Part shown: positions 25,520 to 34,255 of the stretch, piece by piece
Layout of the letters: the number at the start of each line of letters is the position of its first letter
Numbering within the stretch: position 1 is the stretch's first letter
Source of the DNA: Vulcanimicrobiota bacterium
Lineage (GTDB): Bacteria; Vulcanimicrobiota; Vulcanimicrobiia; Vulcanimicrobiales; Vulcanimicrobiaceae
Assembly: GCA_019245275.1 (NCBI GenBank)
Contig: JAFARW010000147.1
Coordinates: 1-35,865 of the forward strand
Direction: 5' to 3'
DNA: 35,865 nt
Notes under the pieces: generated by a model
What the model saw: only the letters and a program-made list of their open reading frames with translations
What the model was told of the DNA's origin: nothing
The model's database searches: none
Made by a program: the position numbers and the translations under genes

Positions 25520-26467
25520 CTAAAGCTTCTCGCGGCCGGGGGGCGTTGTGAGATCTTGTGCCGGGCCGATCGGGATGATACGCGTCGGATTGATTTCAGT
25601 ATGCGTGTAATAGTAGTGCCGTTTGATGTGATCGAAGTTGACCGTTCCAGCGACGCCGTCGAACTGATAGAGATCGCGTAGATAGCCATACAGGTTTTGG
25701 TAATCGATTATCCGGCGCAGGTTGCATTTGAAATGCAGGTAGTACACCGGATCGAAACGGATCAGCGTCGTGAATAAGCGCCAGTCGGTTTCAACGGGGC
25801 CTTTCCCAAAGAGATAGCGCCGCTCGGCAAGCCGGCGTTCGAGCGTGTTGAGCATTGTAAAGAGCCGGTACGCGGCTTCCTCGTATACCTTCTGTGAGGT
25901 TGCAAATCCGGCGCGATAGACGCCATCGTTGACATTCTCATAGATCACGTCATTGAGCTGATCGATGTCCTTCGCGAGCGGCTTCGGGTACAGGTCGGCT
26001 TTGACTGGCGCGATATCGCGAAACTCGGTTTCGAACATCCGCATGATGTCGTCATCTGAGTTGCTGACGATCCGTTTCGTCTTCTTGTCCCACAACACGG
26101 GCACGGTGACGCGTCCACGATACTGCGGATCGGTGGCCAGATACGCGTCTTTCAGAAATGCGAAGCCGTTGATCGGATCTTTCGAGTAACCCGGACCATC
26201 GCGAAACGCCCAGCCGCGATCGTCGCGCACCGGATCGACGACGGTCATCCCGATCGCGCGCTCGAGTCCCATCAGCTTTCGCGCGATCACCGTTCGATGC
26301 GCCCACGGACACGCCAGGGAGACATACAGATGGTAACGATCGGCGACGGCGGGAAACTTTGAGTTGCCGTCCGCCTTCACCCAATCCCGAAAGCGATCTG
26401 GTTGCCGGATAAATCTGCCGTCGGCCGATGCTTCATCCGGAAATTGGGCTTTTGTTTTCTTCGCCAT
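25520..26467 (-). CDS. yqjG: Glutathionyl-hydroquinone reductase (Xi-class GST)
   Basis: The 315-residue protein matches the YqjG/PcpF family, which removes glutathione from glutathionyl-hydroquinones using a catalytic Cys. The active site is SLACPWAHRT (C53). Other family marks are TVVDPVRDDRGWAF, VPVLWDKKTKRIVSNSD, ETDWRLFTTLIRFD and INPTRIIPIGP. Length is normal. It lies 3 nt after the large glycosidase-like gene and converges on the response regulator with 15 bp between. It implies glutathione or a similar thiol is present, or that quinone adducts are met in the environment. Confidence 0.95.
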   Translation of the reverse strand: MAKKTKAQFPDEASADGRFIRQPDRFRDWVKADGNSKFPAVADRYHLYVSLACPWAHRTVIARKLMGLERAIGMTVVDPVRDDRGWAFRDGPGYSKDPINGFAFLKDAYLATDPQYRGRVTVPVLWDKKTKRIVSNSDDDIMRMFETEFRDIAPVKADLYPKPLAKDIDQLNDVIYENVNDGVYRAGFATSQKVYEEAAYRLFTMLNTLERRLAERRYLFGKGPVETDWRLFTTLIRFDPVYYLHFKCNLRRIIDYQNLYGYLRDLYQFDGVAGTVNFDHIKRHYYYTHTEINPTRIIPIGPAQDLTTPPGREKL

Positions 26468-26470
26468 CGC

Positions 26471-28999
26471 TTAAATGCGCGCTAGGTTCAGAAGCCGGAA
26501 TCCTTTGCTTTCGATCGAGAGCGCGAGCGTCGACAGCTCCGATCCGAGCTCCTCTTCCGGCTCTTCCCAAGCCCCACGTTCACTATTGAATAGCCGCACC
26601 ATATAGTTCGTATTCGCATCGACTAAGCGCGAGAGATTCATTGGAATCGTCGATGTTTGGTCGCCCATGTTCCCAACCAAGATGGCAAATTCATTTTCTT
26701 TTGCGAGCGCAATCGCAGCGGCGCTAGCTGAGAAAACCGCGAGATCGTCGGTCACATCCCGGCTGAAAAGCTGCATCTCGGAATCGCTCTCGACCTGCGC
26801 CGTCGTATAGATTTGTGATATCGTCCCTTTGCGTATCATGAAATACGAGAGCTCGCCACCGTGGTATCGAAGGCGGCGTAGTCCAACCCAACTCCACTCG
26901 AGTGGGATCAGCGGATTGATGCATGGCACGCCGGAGGTCAACGTCAAGCCACAGACGCCTTCCACTGCCGCCCACAAAAAGCGGGGCGGCTCCCACGGGC
27001 TTAAACGCATGCCTTTGTTCGTCAAACTCTCACCGTCGAACCATTCGCTGAACTGTCCGGGCACGGTGTTGTTCTTCTTCGGATCCGTGCCGTAGTGTTC
27101 GAACGACGAGCGGAGCGCGCGAACCATGAACTCCGGATGATAGGGCGCCGCCGCGAATGCGTACCACCAAGTCAGCCCGGGCCATACACCGCCCATCAAG
27201 CCTGAGTAGTGGCTCGGATCGTAGAGCGGATCGACGCGGGATGCGGTTCGCAAACCCGCCGGTGTCCAGAAGTCGGGCGCATTGAGGCGGCTGATGATGC
27301 GAAAGGCCGTTTCATCGTCGCACACGCGAAAGATCACCGGAAAGACTTCGTCACCAGTGACATCCGTGTGCACGTTGCCTTCGGCATCGATGTTGAGATA
27401 AAACAAGCCGTTTTCCGGATTGATCAGATGGCTGTTGATCGCATCGCGCAGCGATTGGTAACCCGCTGAAAATTCCGGGCCGTCTGCGCCGTGATCGTCC
27501 GTCTGCGCTGCGAGCTCCGCGGCCGCGCGTAAAGCCGCTGCGCACTCCGCGTTGATTTCAGTGACCGCACCGTTGATCGTGTACAGCGGGATGATGTTGC
27601 GCCAGCTCGCGATGGCCCAAACATATCCGCGCGGGTCGGTCGCGTTGCAGAAGATCAAGCCGCGCTTATCGCGCTGTGAGAGAATGTAACGTGCCGCTCG
27701 CGCGACGGCCGGATACGCCTCTTGAAGCCACGCTTTATCGCCCGTCGCTTGAAAGTGGTGATGCGCGGCGAGGATGAAGAGCGGCGTATCGTCGTTGATG
27801 TTCAGGCCGTCGTCTTCAATCTTGCCCGTGATCGCATCCGTATATTCCGGCATCTTGCCGTTGCGGTATTGAATCCCGATCAACTTCTTAAGCAACGAGC
27901 GCGAAAACTCGGGCATGAAGTAATCGTTGCCAAAGATGAACCACGCCGCGTCCCGGACGACCAGATTCGGCGTGTTGCCGGGATCGTTCGTAAAGGCGCG
28001 ACCTTGTGGGTACGTCGCCATCACGCGCCGCATGTTGACCTTGCTCCAGAGCGCGCCCTGATTGATCAACGCATCTGGCGCTACGATCTCGGTGAAGTGA
28101 ACGCGTTCGTCGAGATGTTCGATCGTACGCTGCAGCGCGACGTCCGACGCCAGCGAGTCGCAAAAGGTATCGAGAGCTTGGGCCTCATCGACCCCAACGA
28201 AGGCGCCGGCTTTCAAACAGCATTCGTGCACGGCGCCCGGCTCGAGCGTGATGTCCGTCTGCAAGCAACCCAAGATGTCGCCTTCAACATCGGTTGTGTT
28301 TGTTAACGCGTGCACGTGCGACGGATCGTAAACGCTTCCAAAATCGAACGTCGTGCTGTAGCGCATCGCCTTAGGAAGCATAGCGAATATTCGCAGGCTC
28401 CGGCGATCCCCGCGGTTCCAGGCGACGATCGCGTTGCATCGCTCATCGTAACGGGCTTGGATGTCCGCAATCGTGCTGCCCCGCAACCGCGCATACGCCG
28501 TGATGCGTAGGTTGTGTTGATAGACATCCGCGTTGTGCAACAGAATGCTTTGATACGCGATCGGCGGATCGTCCTGGGCTTCTGTGTCTTCTGAAAGCAG
28601 CGGCACGAACGTCGTTTCCACCACTCGCACTGCACCGACAATGGTGAACGTTACGCGCTGGCACGCGGGATGAATTTCGAAAGTGCGCACGTTGTTGTCG
28701 GGACGCACTCCGACGTAACTAGATCCAGCAGCATGCGCCGGTCCGAGCCAGCCATCGCTCAGAGGAACGCCCGTACCCGCATACCGGATAATGATCGTGC
28801 CGAACAAACTCTCGGGGCACTTGATCGGTGAAACGCGTTCGATCGCACCGGTGCTCTTTGTATTGATCCAAACCGCGCTGTTGCCGAGGCTTGCGCCCAT
28901 GCCAAGCTCGGTATCCGGTATTGTAAACGCGGGAAGCCGGCGCGGCCCCAGCGCCGTCTGCGGTACCGCTTGAGTTTTTGGACCGAGGTCGGTTTCCAC
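26471..28999 (-). CDS. Six-hairpin (alpha/alpha)6-barrel glycosidase-like protein
   Basis: The 842-residue protein has an N-terminal beta-rich domain (about residues 20-280), then a helical-barrel region. The barrel carries NTPNLVVRDAAWFIFGNDYF, NINDDTPLFILAAHHHFQAT, VWPGLTWWYAFAAAPYHPEF and RLSPWEPPRFLWAAVEG, followed by a C-terminal beta domain. This layout and these segments resemble six-hairpin glycosidases such as glycogen-debranching (amylo-1,6-glucosidase) and GH94/GH15-like proteins. The exact family, and so substrate and catalytic acid, are not identified. No signal peptide is evident, suggesting a cytosolic role. The start is GTG 28999 with a weak, distant GGAG; a later start near Met34 is possible. 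Confidence 0.65.
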   Translation of the reverse strand: METDLGPKTQAVPQTALGPRRLPAFTIPDTELGMGASLGNSAVWINTKSTGAIERVSPIKCPESLFGTIIIRYAGTGVPLSDGWLGPAHAAGSSYVGVRPDNNVRTFEIHPACQRVTFTIVGAVRVVETTFVPLLSEDTEAQDDPPIAYQSILLHNADVYQHNLRITAYARLRGSTIADIQARYDERCNAIVAWNRGDRRSLRIFAMLPKAMRYSTTFDFGSVYDPSHVHALTNTTDVEGDILGCLQTDITLEPGAVHECCLKAGAFVGVDEAQALDTFCDSLASDVALQRTIEHLDERVHFTEIVAPDALINQGALWSKVNMRRVMATYPQGRAFTNDPGNTPNLVVRDAAWFIFGNDYFMPEFSRSLLKKLIGIQYRNGKMPEYTDAITGKIEDDGLNINDDTPLFILAAHHHFQATGDKAWLQEAYPAVARAARYILSQRDKRGLIFCNATDPRGYVWAIASWRNIIPLYTINGAVTEINAECAAALRAAAELAAQTDDHGADGPEFSAGYQSLRDAINSHLINPENGLFYLNIDAEGNVHTDVTGDEVFPVIFRVCDDETAFRIISRLNAPDFWTPAGLRTASRVDPLYDPSHYSGLMGGVWPGLTWWYAFAAAPYHPEFMVRALRSSFEHYGTDPKKNNTVPGQFSEWFDGESLTNKGMRLSPWEPPRFLWAAVEGVCGLTLTSGVPCINPLIPLEWSWVGLRRLRYHGGELSYFMIRKGTISQIYTTAQVESDSEMQLFSRDVTDDLAVFSASAAAIALAKENEFAILVGNMGDQTSTIPMNLSRLVDANTNYMVRLFNSERGAWEEPEEELGSELSTLALSIESKGFRLLNLARI

Positions 29000-29050
29000 T
29001 ACAGTCGCGCTACTCCAACGCCGCCATCGAGTCTCCCCTGCGTGCGTTCA

Positions 29051-29085
29051 GAAAACAGCGGAGCGTGCATACTGCACGCTCCGCT
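29051..29085 (-). terminator. Strong intrinsic terminator
   Basis: A perfect 13-bp stem (arms 29057-29069 and 29073-29085, AGCGGAGCGTGCA and its complement) closes a 3-nt loop. On the minus strand it is followed by G and then TTTT (29055-29052). It lies 23 nt after the stop of the small secreted protein gene and would end its transcript before the glycosidase gene. Confidence 0.85.
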
Positions 29086-29108
29086 TTGGCTAGACGACGA
29101 AACGAAGC

Positions 29109-29363
29109 TTAGCGGGCTCCGGCTGCGATGCCGGCGCGCGTCTGCGCGATCGCTTGGTTAACCAAATTGATTGCATTGACGCGATGCCCGGCTTTATCGG
29201 GGAGAGCCATTTGCAATTGGTTCACGGCGTTTAATTCTGCGCGCAGGGCTGCCTGCATATGCGGTTGGTATGCCATGACCGTACCGGTTAGAGCCGATCC
29301 GAGGACCGCCCCGGCGAGCACCAGCGCTGCGAGGCCACTGCGCCGCTTGATCATCGATAACAT
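29109..29363 (-). CDS. Small secreted protein, helical, unknown function
   Basis: The 84-residue product has a signal peptide (about residues 1-31, ending TVMA) and a short mature part with LRAELNAVNQLQMALPDKAG and then HRVNAINLVNQAIAQ. The DKAGHR-type segment followed by a helix recalls small uncharacterised secreted proteins in several phyla, a resemblance from memory. ATG 29363 has AAAGGA seven bases upstream, better than the in-frame ATG 29378. It is followed by a strong terminator and preceded by a hairpin, so it probably has its own transcript. Function unknown. Confidence 0.75.
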   Translation of the reverse strand: MLSMIKRRSGLAALVLAGAVLGSALTGTVMAYQPHMQAALRAELNAVNQLQMALPDKAGHRVNAINLVNQAIAQTRAGIAAGAR

Positions 29364-29393
29364 GAAGCATCCTTTCAAATGATGACTGGCTGT

Positions 29394-29419
29394 GCCGCAG
29401 CCGCTTAGCGGCTCGCGGC
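29394..29419. other. GC-rich hairpin between SDR and small secreted protein genes
   Basis: GCCGC-AGCCGC-TTA-GCGGCT-c-GCGGC can fold into an 11-bp stem with one bulged base. It lies 28 nt after the SDR stop (29448) and 30 nt before the small secreted gene start, on the minus strand. There is no T-run, so it is either a weak terminator for the SDR operon or a leader structure of the next gene. Confidence 0.4.
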
Positions 29420-29447
29420 CTGGGTCACATTCCCGTAGCGGACGGCG

Positions 29448-30335
29448 TCACCTATTGGCTTTGGGAGACCGCACCCAGGCGTGCATGATCCGATCGTGCA
29501 GCGAGGTTGGCAACAAGGTCAAGATCGCGCCAATGCGCGCCGGTGCGCCCACGATATAGTGCGCGCGTGGTCGTCGGGAAGTAAGCGCTCGTAAAACAAT
29601 TTGAGCAACGCGTTCGGGCGGCATACCGACGCGCTCTTCATTTTCCGTCTGGCGCATCAAGGCACGCAGTGCATCTCCGTAGTGTTGGGCTCCGGCGTGT
29701 CCCAAACGCTCCTCCAGCCGTGATCTCGTTTGGCGCCCTTTGCGCCAAATCGGCGTTCTGACCGAGCCGGGCTCGATCAAGCAAACTCGGATGCCCGCGT
29801 GCGCGAGTTCGATGCGCATTGCATCCGCCAGCGCACGCAAAGCGAACTTAGATGCGCTATACGGTCCAATGAACGGCATCGCGATACGCCCGGCCACGGA
29901 ACCGATGAAGATCAAGCGGCCCTGAGCGGACCGAAGTTGCGGAAGAAACGCCTGCGCCACCGCCAGCGCGCCGACGACATTAACTTCGAGTTGATGGCGG
30001 AGTTCGTCTAAGCGCACGTATTCTAACGGACCGCCAAGTGCGATGCCCGCATTGCTGACGACGCCTTCGAGTCGCAATCCGCTCGCCGCAACCTGCTGTG
30101 CAGCGCTCGCAACCGATCCATCGTCCGTCACATCGAGGACTACGCCGCGCACGTTCGCAGAGACAGTCTCTACGGCAGCGGCATCTGCACCAGTGCGCAC
30201 CGTTGCAAAAACATTGAAGTGTCGTTCAGAGAGCGCCTCGACGATCGCTTTGCCGATGCCGCTCGACGTGCCAGTGACGACGACTGCGCCGCGTTCAGGC
30301 CGCGGCGAATCGGGCGCCTTCGAGTGTTTCCTCAT
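29448..30335 (-). CDS. Short-chain dehydrogenase/reductase (last of SDR-acyltransferase-SDR set)
   Basis: This 295-residue Rossmann-fold oxidoreductase has TGTSSGIG cofactor loop (about 21-28), NAG, catalytic Ser in IGSVAGR and YSASK (Tyr and Lys). PGSVRTPIW follows. Classical SDRs of this type reduce or oxidise alcohols and ketones with NAD(P)H. ATG 30335 overlaps the acyltransferase end by 41 nt; no ATG/GTG/TTG that keeps the cofactor loop gives a shorter overlap. The neighbours suggest a lipid or acyl-chain substrate. Confidence 0.92.
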   Translation of the reverse strand: MRKHSKAPDSPRPERGAVVVTGTSSGIGKAIVEALSERHFNVFATVRTGADAAAVETVSANVRGVVLDVTDDGSVASAAQQVAASGLRLEGVVSNAGIALGGPLEYVRLDELRHQLEVNVVGALAVAQAFLPQLRSAQGRLIFIGSVAGRIAMPFIGPYSASKFALRALADAMRIELAHAGIRVCLIEPGSVRTPIWRKGRQTRSRLEERLGHAGAQHYGDALRALMRQTENEERVGMPPERVAQIVLRALTSRRPRAHYIVGAPARIGAILTLLPTSLHDRIMHAWVRSPKANR

Positions 30336-31506
30336 GAAAGTTCGCTTGGTAGGCGATCATGTCGGCGGTGCGTGGAAACTGCGGGTGCGTTCGCCGATCG
30401 GTGAGAGCGAAGGTTGAGCTCCGCTTGACAAGCGTGCCTAAACGGACCATCCCATTCAACGCGGCACGCGTTGCGCGCTCGGGATCCTTGCGCAAGTGGG
30501 GTTCAATGAAGAGCGCCTCGGGCAAAGCCGCGATTTGGTCCTTTACGCCCTCGATCGCTTCCGGGCCGGTAAACGGCGCGCTTCGATCGCGCAGCCACGT
30601 TGCGAGCAATGCGCTCGTCGTCACGGGACGCAGCCGCTTGAGCTGAATGTCGAGCGAAAGATCGGGAACAGCGGGCGCGATCCGGTATAGCAACCCTAAC
30701 CGCCGTCCAACAAAAGGATCGTAGCTGATGCCGGCCAGCCACACCGATGCGAGCGGTTGCAAACGCGAGAGAGCGCCGCGCAGCCGTTGCATCTTGCCGT
30801 CGCCGGAATAAAAGCCCTCAGGCGCTAGAAAGATTGTCGCTCCATCGCGCGCGAGCGCTTCGAAATGTGCGAGGTCGCCTTCTAATTGACGGCGCGTTGC
30901 GTTAAGCGCGGCCTCTTTATACGGATCGCGCAGTTCGGAGAGTTTCACGACGGAACGTCCCGTCTTAAAGTTCTTTCGCGAAAGCAAATCCGACAGTCGC
31001 TTTATCGATGCCGGTAAGCGCTCGAGCGCGCGCGATTGGAATACCTGATCGACCGGCAGATCGCCGAATTGCGCGTGGAGCGTATAGGCTAGGCTGACAA
31101 AAGGTCGCGCGTGCAGCTCATTTTCGATTGGCTGCATGCCAAGAGCGCTAAACATCGGACCGAGGTTGAACCCACTGAGCAAGAAGGAAAGCCACGGGAG
31201 ACGCTCCGCCAAAAAACCCGGCTCCCACATCCGCCGTGACGACACCGTAAAGATCGGATAACGCCAGGAGAACGTCCGCAAGCTCATTATCGCGACGATC
31301 GCGGGCGATTCGATCTCATGTTGATGATTCACGACGAACAGCGTCCCGCTGCGCCGTCGGGGTAGCGTACCCCAACCCATGAGCCGGTAGGCAAGCGAGT
31401 AGTATGCCGTTACCGATGAGACGGTGAGCCAACGCAACGGCTGCACCCAAAGCGGCGCCGTTCTGCGGAGCTCATCATCACGCTTGTTATGAAGGTTCGG
31501 CGGCAT
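30295..31506 (-). CDS. PlsC-like acyltransferase with HX4E motif
   Basis: The 403-residue protein has a membrane-type N-terminus and LFVVNHQHEIESPAI at about residues 56-70, where 1-acylglycerol-3-phosphate acyltransferases have NHxxxxD. Here it reads H61 with E66 in place of Asp. FLAPEGFYSGDG (226-237) fits the substrate-binding EG motif. A long insertion lies between the two motifs and a C-terminal extension follows, making it longer than PlsC (about 250). It overlaps the upstream SDR by 20 nt and the downstream SDR by 41 nt. It probably acylates a lipid or alcohol, but the acceptor is unknown. Confidence 0.75.
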   Translation of the reverse strand: MPPNLHNKRDDELRRTAPLWVQPLRWLTVSSVTAYYSLAYRLMGWGTLPRRRSGTLFVVNHQHEIESPAIVAIMSLRTFSWRYPIFTVSSRRMWEPGFLAERLPWLSFLLSGFNLGPMFSALGMQPIENELHARPFVSLAYTLHAQFGDLPVDQVFQSRALERLPASIKRLSDLLSRKNFKTGRSVVKLSELRDPYKEAALNATRRQLEGDLAHFEALARDGATIFLAPEGFYSGDGKMQRLRGALSRLQPLASVWLAGISYDPFVGRRLGLLYRIAPAVPDLSLDIQLKRLRPVTTSALLATWLRDRSAPFTGPEAIEGVKDQIAALPEALFIEPHLRKDPERATRAALNGMVRLGTLVKRSSTFALTDRRTHPQFPRTADMIAYQANFHEETLEGARFAAA

Positions 31507-32290
31507 TCGCGCTGCGCGCGGCGCGCGCGTCGCGGTTCAATCGCTTCTGGATCCGGGCATTCCCAAAGACGGCGTCAACTAAGGCCGGGAACGACCGCGC
31601 GATCAGCGCCGGCAAGATATAGTTAGCCGGCACAATACGCGTACGCCGCGGGCGTTGGATCGCATCGACGATCGCATCGGCGACGATCTCGGGCCCCGGC
31701 AAGCGATTCGTCATCTGCGCGTTCATCGCCGTGCGGATGAAGCCGGGTTCGATCAATGTCACGCCAATGTTGAAGCTCTTGACTTCGCGGCGCACGGAAT
31801 CGGTGAGGCCGCGCAATCCGAACTTCGACGCCGAGTAGATACCCATAACGCCGGCTTCGCCGGCAATCGAGCCGACATTGACGATCGACCCGCGACGCTG
31901 CGCCTTCATCGTCGGCAGAACCGCATGCATCAGCCGCGCGGGCCCCAAGAGATTAATTGCCACGACATCTTCTAACTCGGCATCGGAACTATCGCACATC
32001 GCGGGACTCGAACCGATGCCGGCGGTGTTGACGAGAATGTCGATGCGACCGAACGTCTCAAGTGTCGTTGCGACCAACCGATCGATGTCGTTGCGACTGC
32101 GCAAGTCCGTTGGCACGGCAAGGTGAGAAATCTGGTCCGCGCGTGCTTCAGCGACGAGTGCCTGTAGCATCGGATCATCTAACGATGCGAAGACCACGTG
32201 AACGCCTTGCGCAGCAAGCGCGCGGCAGGTGGCCGCCCCGATCGCGCCTGAGGCGCCTGCAACGATCGCGACTGCTCCGCGAAGCGACAT
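31487..32290 (-). CDS. Short-chain dehydrogenase/reductase (first of the set)
   Basis: The 267-residue enzyme begins MSLRGAVAIVAGASGAIG, giving the GxxxGxG cofactor loop close to the N-terminus as usual. It has NTAGIG, NVGSIAGEAG (Ser) and YSASKFGLRG (Tyr/Lys). PGFIRTAM follows. ATG 32290 is preferred; an in-frame ATG at 32356 would add 22 residues unlike the family. It opens a three-gene operon with a PlsC-like protein and another SDR. Substrate unknown. Confidence 0.92.
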   Translation of the reverse strand: MSLRGAVAIVAGASGAIGAATCRALAAQGVHVVFASLDDPMLQALVAEARADQISHLAVPTDLRSRNDIDRLVATTLETFGRIDILVNTAGIGSSPAMCDSSDAELEDVVAINLLGPARLMHAVLPTMKAQRRGSIVNVGSIAGEAGVMGIYSASKFGLRGLTDSVRREVKSFNIGVTLIEPGFIRTAMNAQMTNRLPGPEIVADAIVDAIQRPRRTRIVPANYILPALIARSFPALVDAVFGNARIQKRLNRDARAARSANAAEPS

Positions 32291-32345
32291 CACGCGCTCG
32301 TTATCGCTTCTCGAAGAGGCGACCTGTTCTGGGAACAATATCGCT

Positions 32346-32519
32346 ATGAGCGGCACCGAGCGTTATCTCGTCGTCCGACGAATCGCCGGTTTCTCTTTGG
32401 TGATGGCGCTCGTCGCCGGATCGCGGATCGGCCGCCCGACGGGCGTTGCGGTGGGTCCGCAAGGCGATCTCTTCGTCGCCGACGATCAGACCGGCAACAT
32501 CTACCGGATCCGCCCGTAG
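32346..32519 (+). pseudogene. Fragment of a sugar (sorbosone-type) dehydrogenase C-terminus
   Basis: A 57-residue frame from ATG 32346 to TAG 32519 ends IGRPTGVAVGPQGDLFVADD and then NIYRIRP. This is the last blade and C-terminal end of PQQ/sorbosone-dehydrogenase-like beta-propellers, which are normally several hundred residues. The preceding 25 or so residues do not look like such a propeller, and the sequence before that is the 5' end of the divergent SDR gene. It is therefore best read as a remnant left by deletion, though a small expressed protein cannot be excluded. It is 11 nt upstream of the alcohol dehydrogenase gene. Confidence 0.55.
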
Positions 32520-32530
32520 CGACCGGCACC

Positions 32531-33535
32531 GTGCCGTCGCGCTTTTCCGCGATGGTGCTGCATCAACCGATGTCGATCGAGCAGCGTCCGCTTCGCTCCG
32601 AAGAGATCGCGTTCAATCCACTGGCACCAGGACACGTGCGGCTGCGCGTTCGCGCTTGCGGCGTCTGCCGAACCGATCTGCACATCGTCGAAGGCGAGCT
32701 GCCGCCGCGGCATCCCGCGATCGTCCCCGGCCACCAGATCGTGGGCGAGGTCGCTGAAAGCGCCGATCCGCTGCACACGATCGGCACTCGCGTCGGCATC
32801 TCATGGATGGGCGGCGTCGACGGAACGTGTGCATACTGTCTGAACGGCGCCGAAAATCTTTGTGACGCGCCGACCTTCACGGGCTACGACGTTGACGGCG
32901 GTTACGCCGCGTATGTCGACGCGCGCGGTGATTTTGCCTCACCACTGCCGAGCGCGATGGATGACTTGCAGGCCGCGCCGCTATTGTGCGCGGGCATCAT
33001 CGGATTTCGCGCGTTGCGCGTCGCCGGCGTCCGGCCGAACGAACGCGTGGGCCTCTTCGGATTTGGCGCATCCGCGCACTTGGCTTTGCCCGTGCTGCAG
33101 CATTGGGAGTGCGAAGCGTACGTTTCAACGCGCGGCCAATCGCATCGAGAATTCGCACGTACACTCGGCGCCGCGTGGGTTGGCGATGCAACGGAGCCGC
33201 CGCCGCATGCGCTGGACCGCGCGATCACCTTTGCACCATCCGGCGACGTTGTCCTGAGCGCACTGTCGTCACTCCGCAAAGGTGGTGTCTTGGCGATCAA
33301 TGCGATTCACCTCGACCGGATGCCAGAGTTCGACTACGACCGGCTCTTGTGGGGCGAACGGCAGATCCGCAGCGTGACGAACATGACTCGAGCAGATGCG
33401 CACGATTTCTTAGGGCTGGCGGCCGCAATTCGATTGCAGCCGGCCGTCCAGACATTCTCGCTGCAGCAAGCGAATGAAGCGCTCGCGGCCGTTAAACGAG
33501 ATGCGATCGACGGGGCGGCTGTGCTGCTCCCGTAG
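32531..33535 (+). CDS. Zinc-dependent alcohol dehydrogenase (MDR family)
   Basis: The 334-residue enzyme has VRACGVCRTDLHIVEGELPP with catalytic zinc Cys, then HPAIVPGHQIVGEV (His/Glu). The lobe TCAYCLNGAENLC (structural zinc) has DGT where many relatives have one more Cys. A degenerate coenzyme loop, GLFGFGASAH, follows. It belongs with AdhA-like zinc alcohol dehydrogenases. GTG 32531 is taken as start; ATG 32552 is an alternative that loses seven residues. The sugar dehydrogenase remnant is just upstream, and a lipoprotein gene follows after 12 nt. Confidence 0.9.
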   Translation: MPSRFSAMVLHQPMSIEQRPLRSEEIAFNPLAPGHVRLRVRACGVCRTDLHIVEGELPPRHPAIVPGHQIVGEVAESADPLHTIGTRVGISWMGGVDGTCAYCLNGAENLCDAPTFTGYDVDGGYAAYVDARGDFASPLPSAMDDLQAAPLLCAGIIGFRALRVAGVRPNERVGLFGFGASAHLALPVLQHWECEAYVSTRGQSHREFARTLGAAWVGDATEPPPHALDRAITFAPSGDVVLSALSSLRKGGVLAINAIHLDRMPEFDYDRLLWGERQIRSVTNMTRADAHDFLGLAAAIRLQPAVQTFSLQQANEALAAVKRDAIDGAAVLLP

Positions 33536-33547
33536 AACAGGAGATAG

Positions 33548-34198
33548 ATGATGGAAGCTTCGCGAATCAACCGGACTCTAAAAGCGATCGCGGTCGCTGC
33601 ATGCGTTGCGGTTTTCTTTGCCGGCTGCGGACGCAGCTCGAACGTGACGACGCAAAACGCGAACCCGGCAAATCGTAGCGCCGCGGGCGGAACGGTCGTC
33701 GCTGCGAGCGGCACGACCTTTTACGGCAAACTTCAGCAAGCGATCGGCTCGAAATCAAGCCACAATGGCGACACGTTCAGCTTAGCGCAGACCGATACAC
33801 TCTTGCATCGAGCGCCGGCGGCGCTACGCGGCAGCACGATCAATGGTCACCTAGAGGGCGTTCACGCAGCCGGCCCGCTGCACAAGCCGGCGATGACGCT
33901 CGTCTTCGATAACATAACGTTTTCCGACGGCACCAAGGCCCCGGTCAGCGTACAGCTCCTTTCAATGAAAGCTTTCGAAGCCAAAAGTCACAAGCTGCGA
34001 ACGCTAGGATTAATGGCGGGCGGCGCAATAGCCGCGCATGAAATCGCCAAGCACACCGGAGGAGCGGGGCACGGTTTGATGGGCATGGCGGGCGGTTACG
34101 TGCTCTCGCAAGCGCTGAAAACGGATATTGCCGTCCCGGCAGGCACGGTGCTTGAGTTGAAGTTCACGGCACCTGTGTCGAGCGGCTCGTCACAATAA
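33548..34198 (+). CDS. Lipoprotein with glycine-zipper-like region
   Basis: The protein of about 216 residues has a lipoprotein signal with FFAGC (Cys27). A low-complexity Asn/Ser/Ala stretch follows, then a beta-rich domain (LRGSTINGHLEGVHAAG, MTLVFDNITFSDG). A Gly-rich hydrophobic segment (LMAGGAIAAHEIA and then GLMGMAGGYVLSQA) like a glycine zipper precedes a C-terminal AVPAGTVLELKF. Two adjacent ATGs (33548, 33551) follow AGGAGA, and either could be used. No known family recognised. It is followed by a bidirectional terminator. Confidence 0.8.
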   Translation: MMEASRINRTLKAIAVAACVAVFFAGCGRSSNVTTQNANPANRSAAGGTVVAASGTTFYGKLQQAIGSKSSHNGDTFSLAQTDTLLHRAPAALRGSTINGHLEGVHAAGPLHKPAMTLVFDNITFSDGTKAPVSVQLLSMKAFEAKSHKLRTLGLMAGGAIAAHEIAKHTGGAGHGLMGMAGGYVLSQALKTDIAVPAGTVLELKFTAPVSSGSSQ

Positions 34199-34222
34199 CT
34201 CGCCCGGACGTTAGGAAAGGAA

Positions 34223-34250
34223 GAGAGCCCGCGACCTCGCGGGCTCTCTC
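34223..34250. terminator. Bidirectional intrinsic terminator
   Basis: GAGAGCCCGCGA (34223-34234) pairs perfectly with TCGCGGGCTCTC (34237-34248). It sits between the stop of the lipoprotein gene (34198, +) and the stop of the small secreted protein gene (34256, -). T-rich tracts flank it on both strands (TCTTAGGTTATTTC on plus, TTCCTTTCC on minus), as expected for a shared terminator of convergent genes. Confidence 0.75.
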
Positions 34251-34255
34251 TTAGG

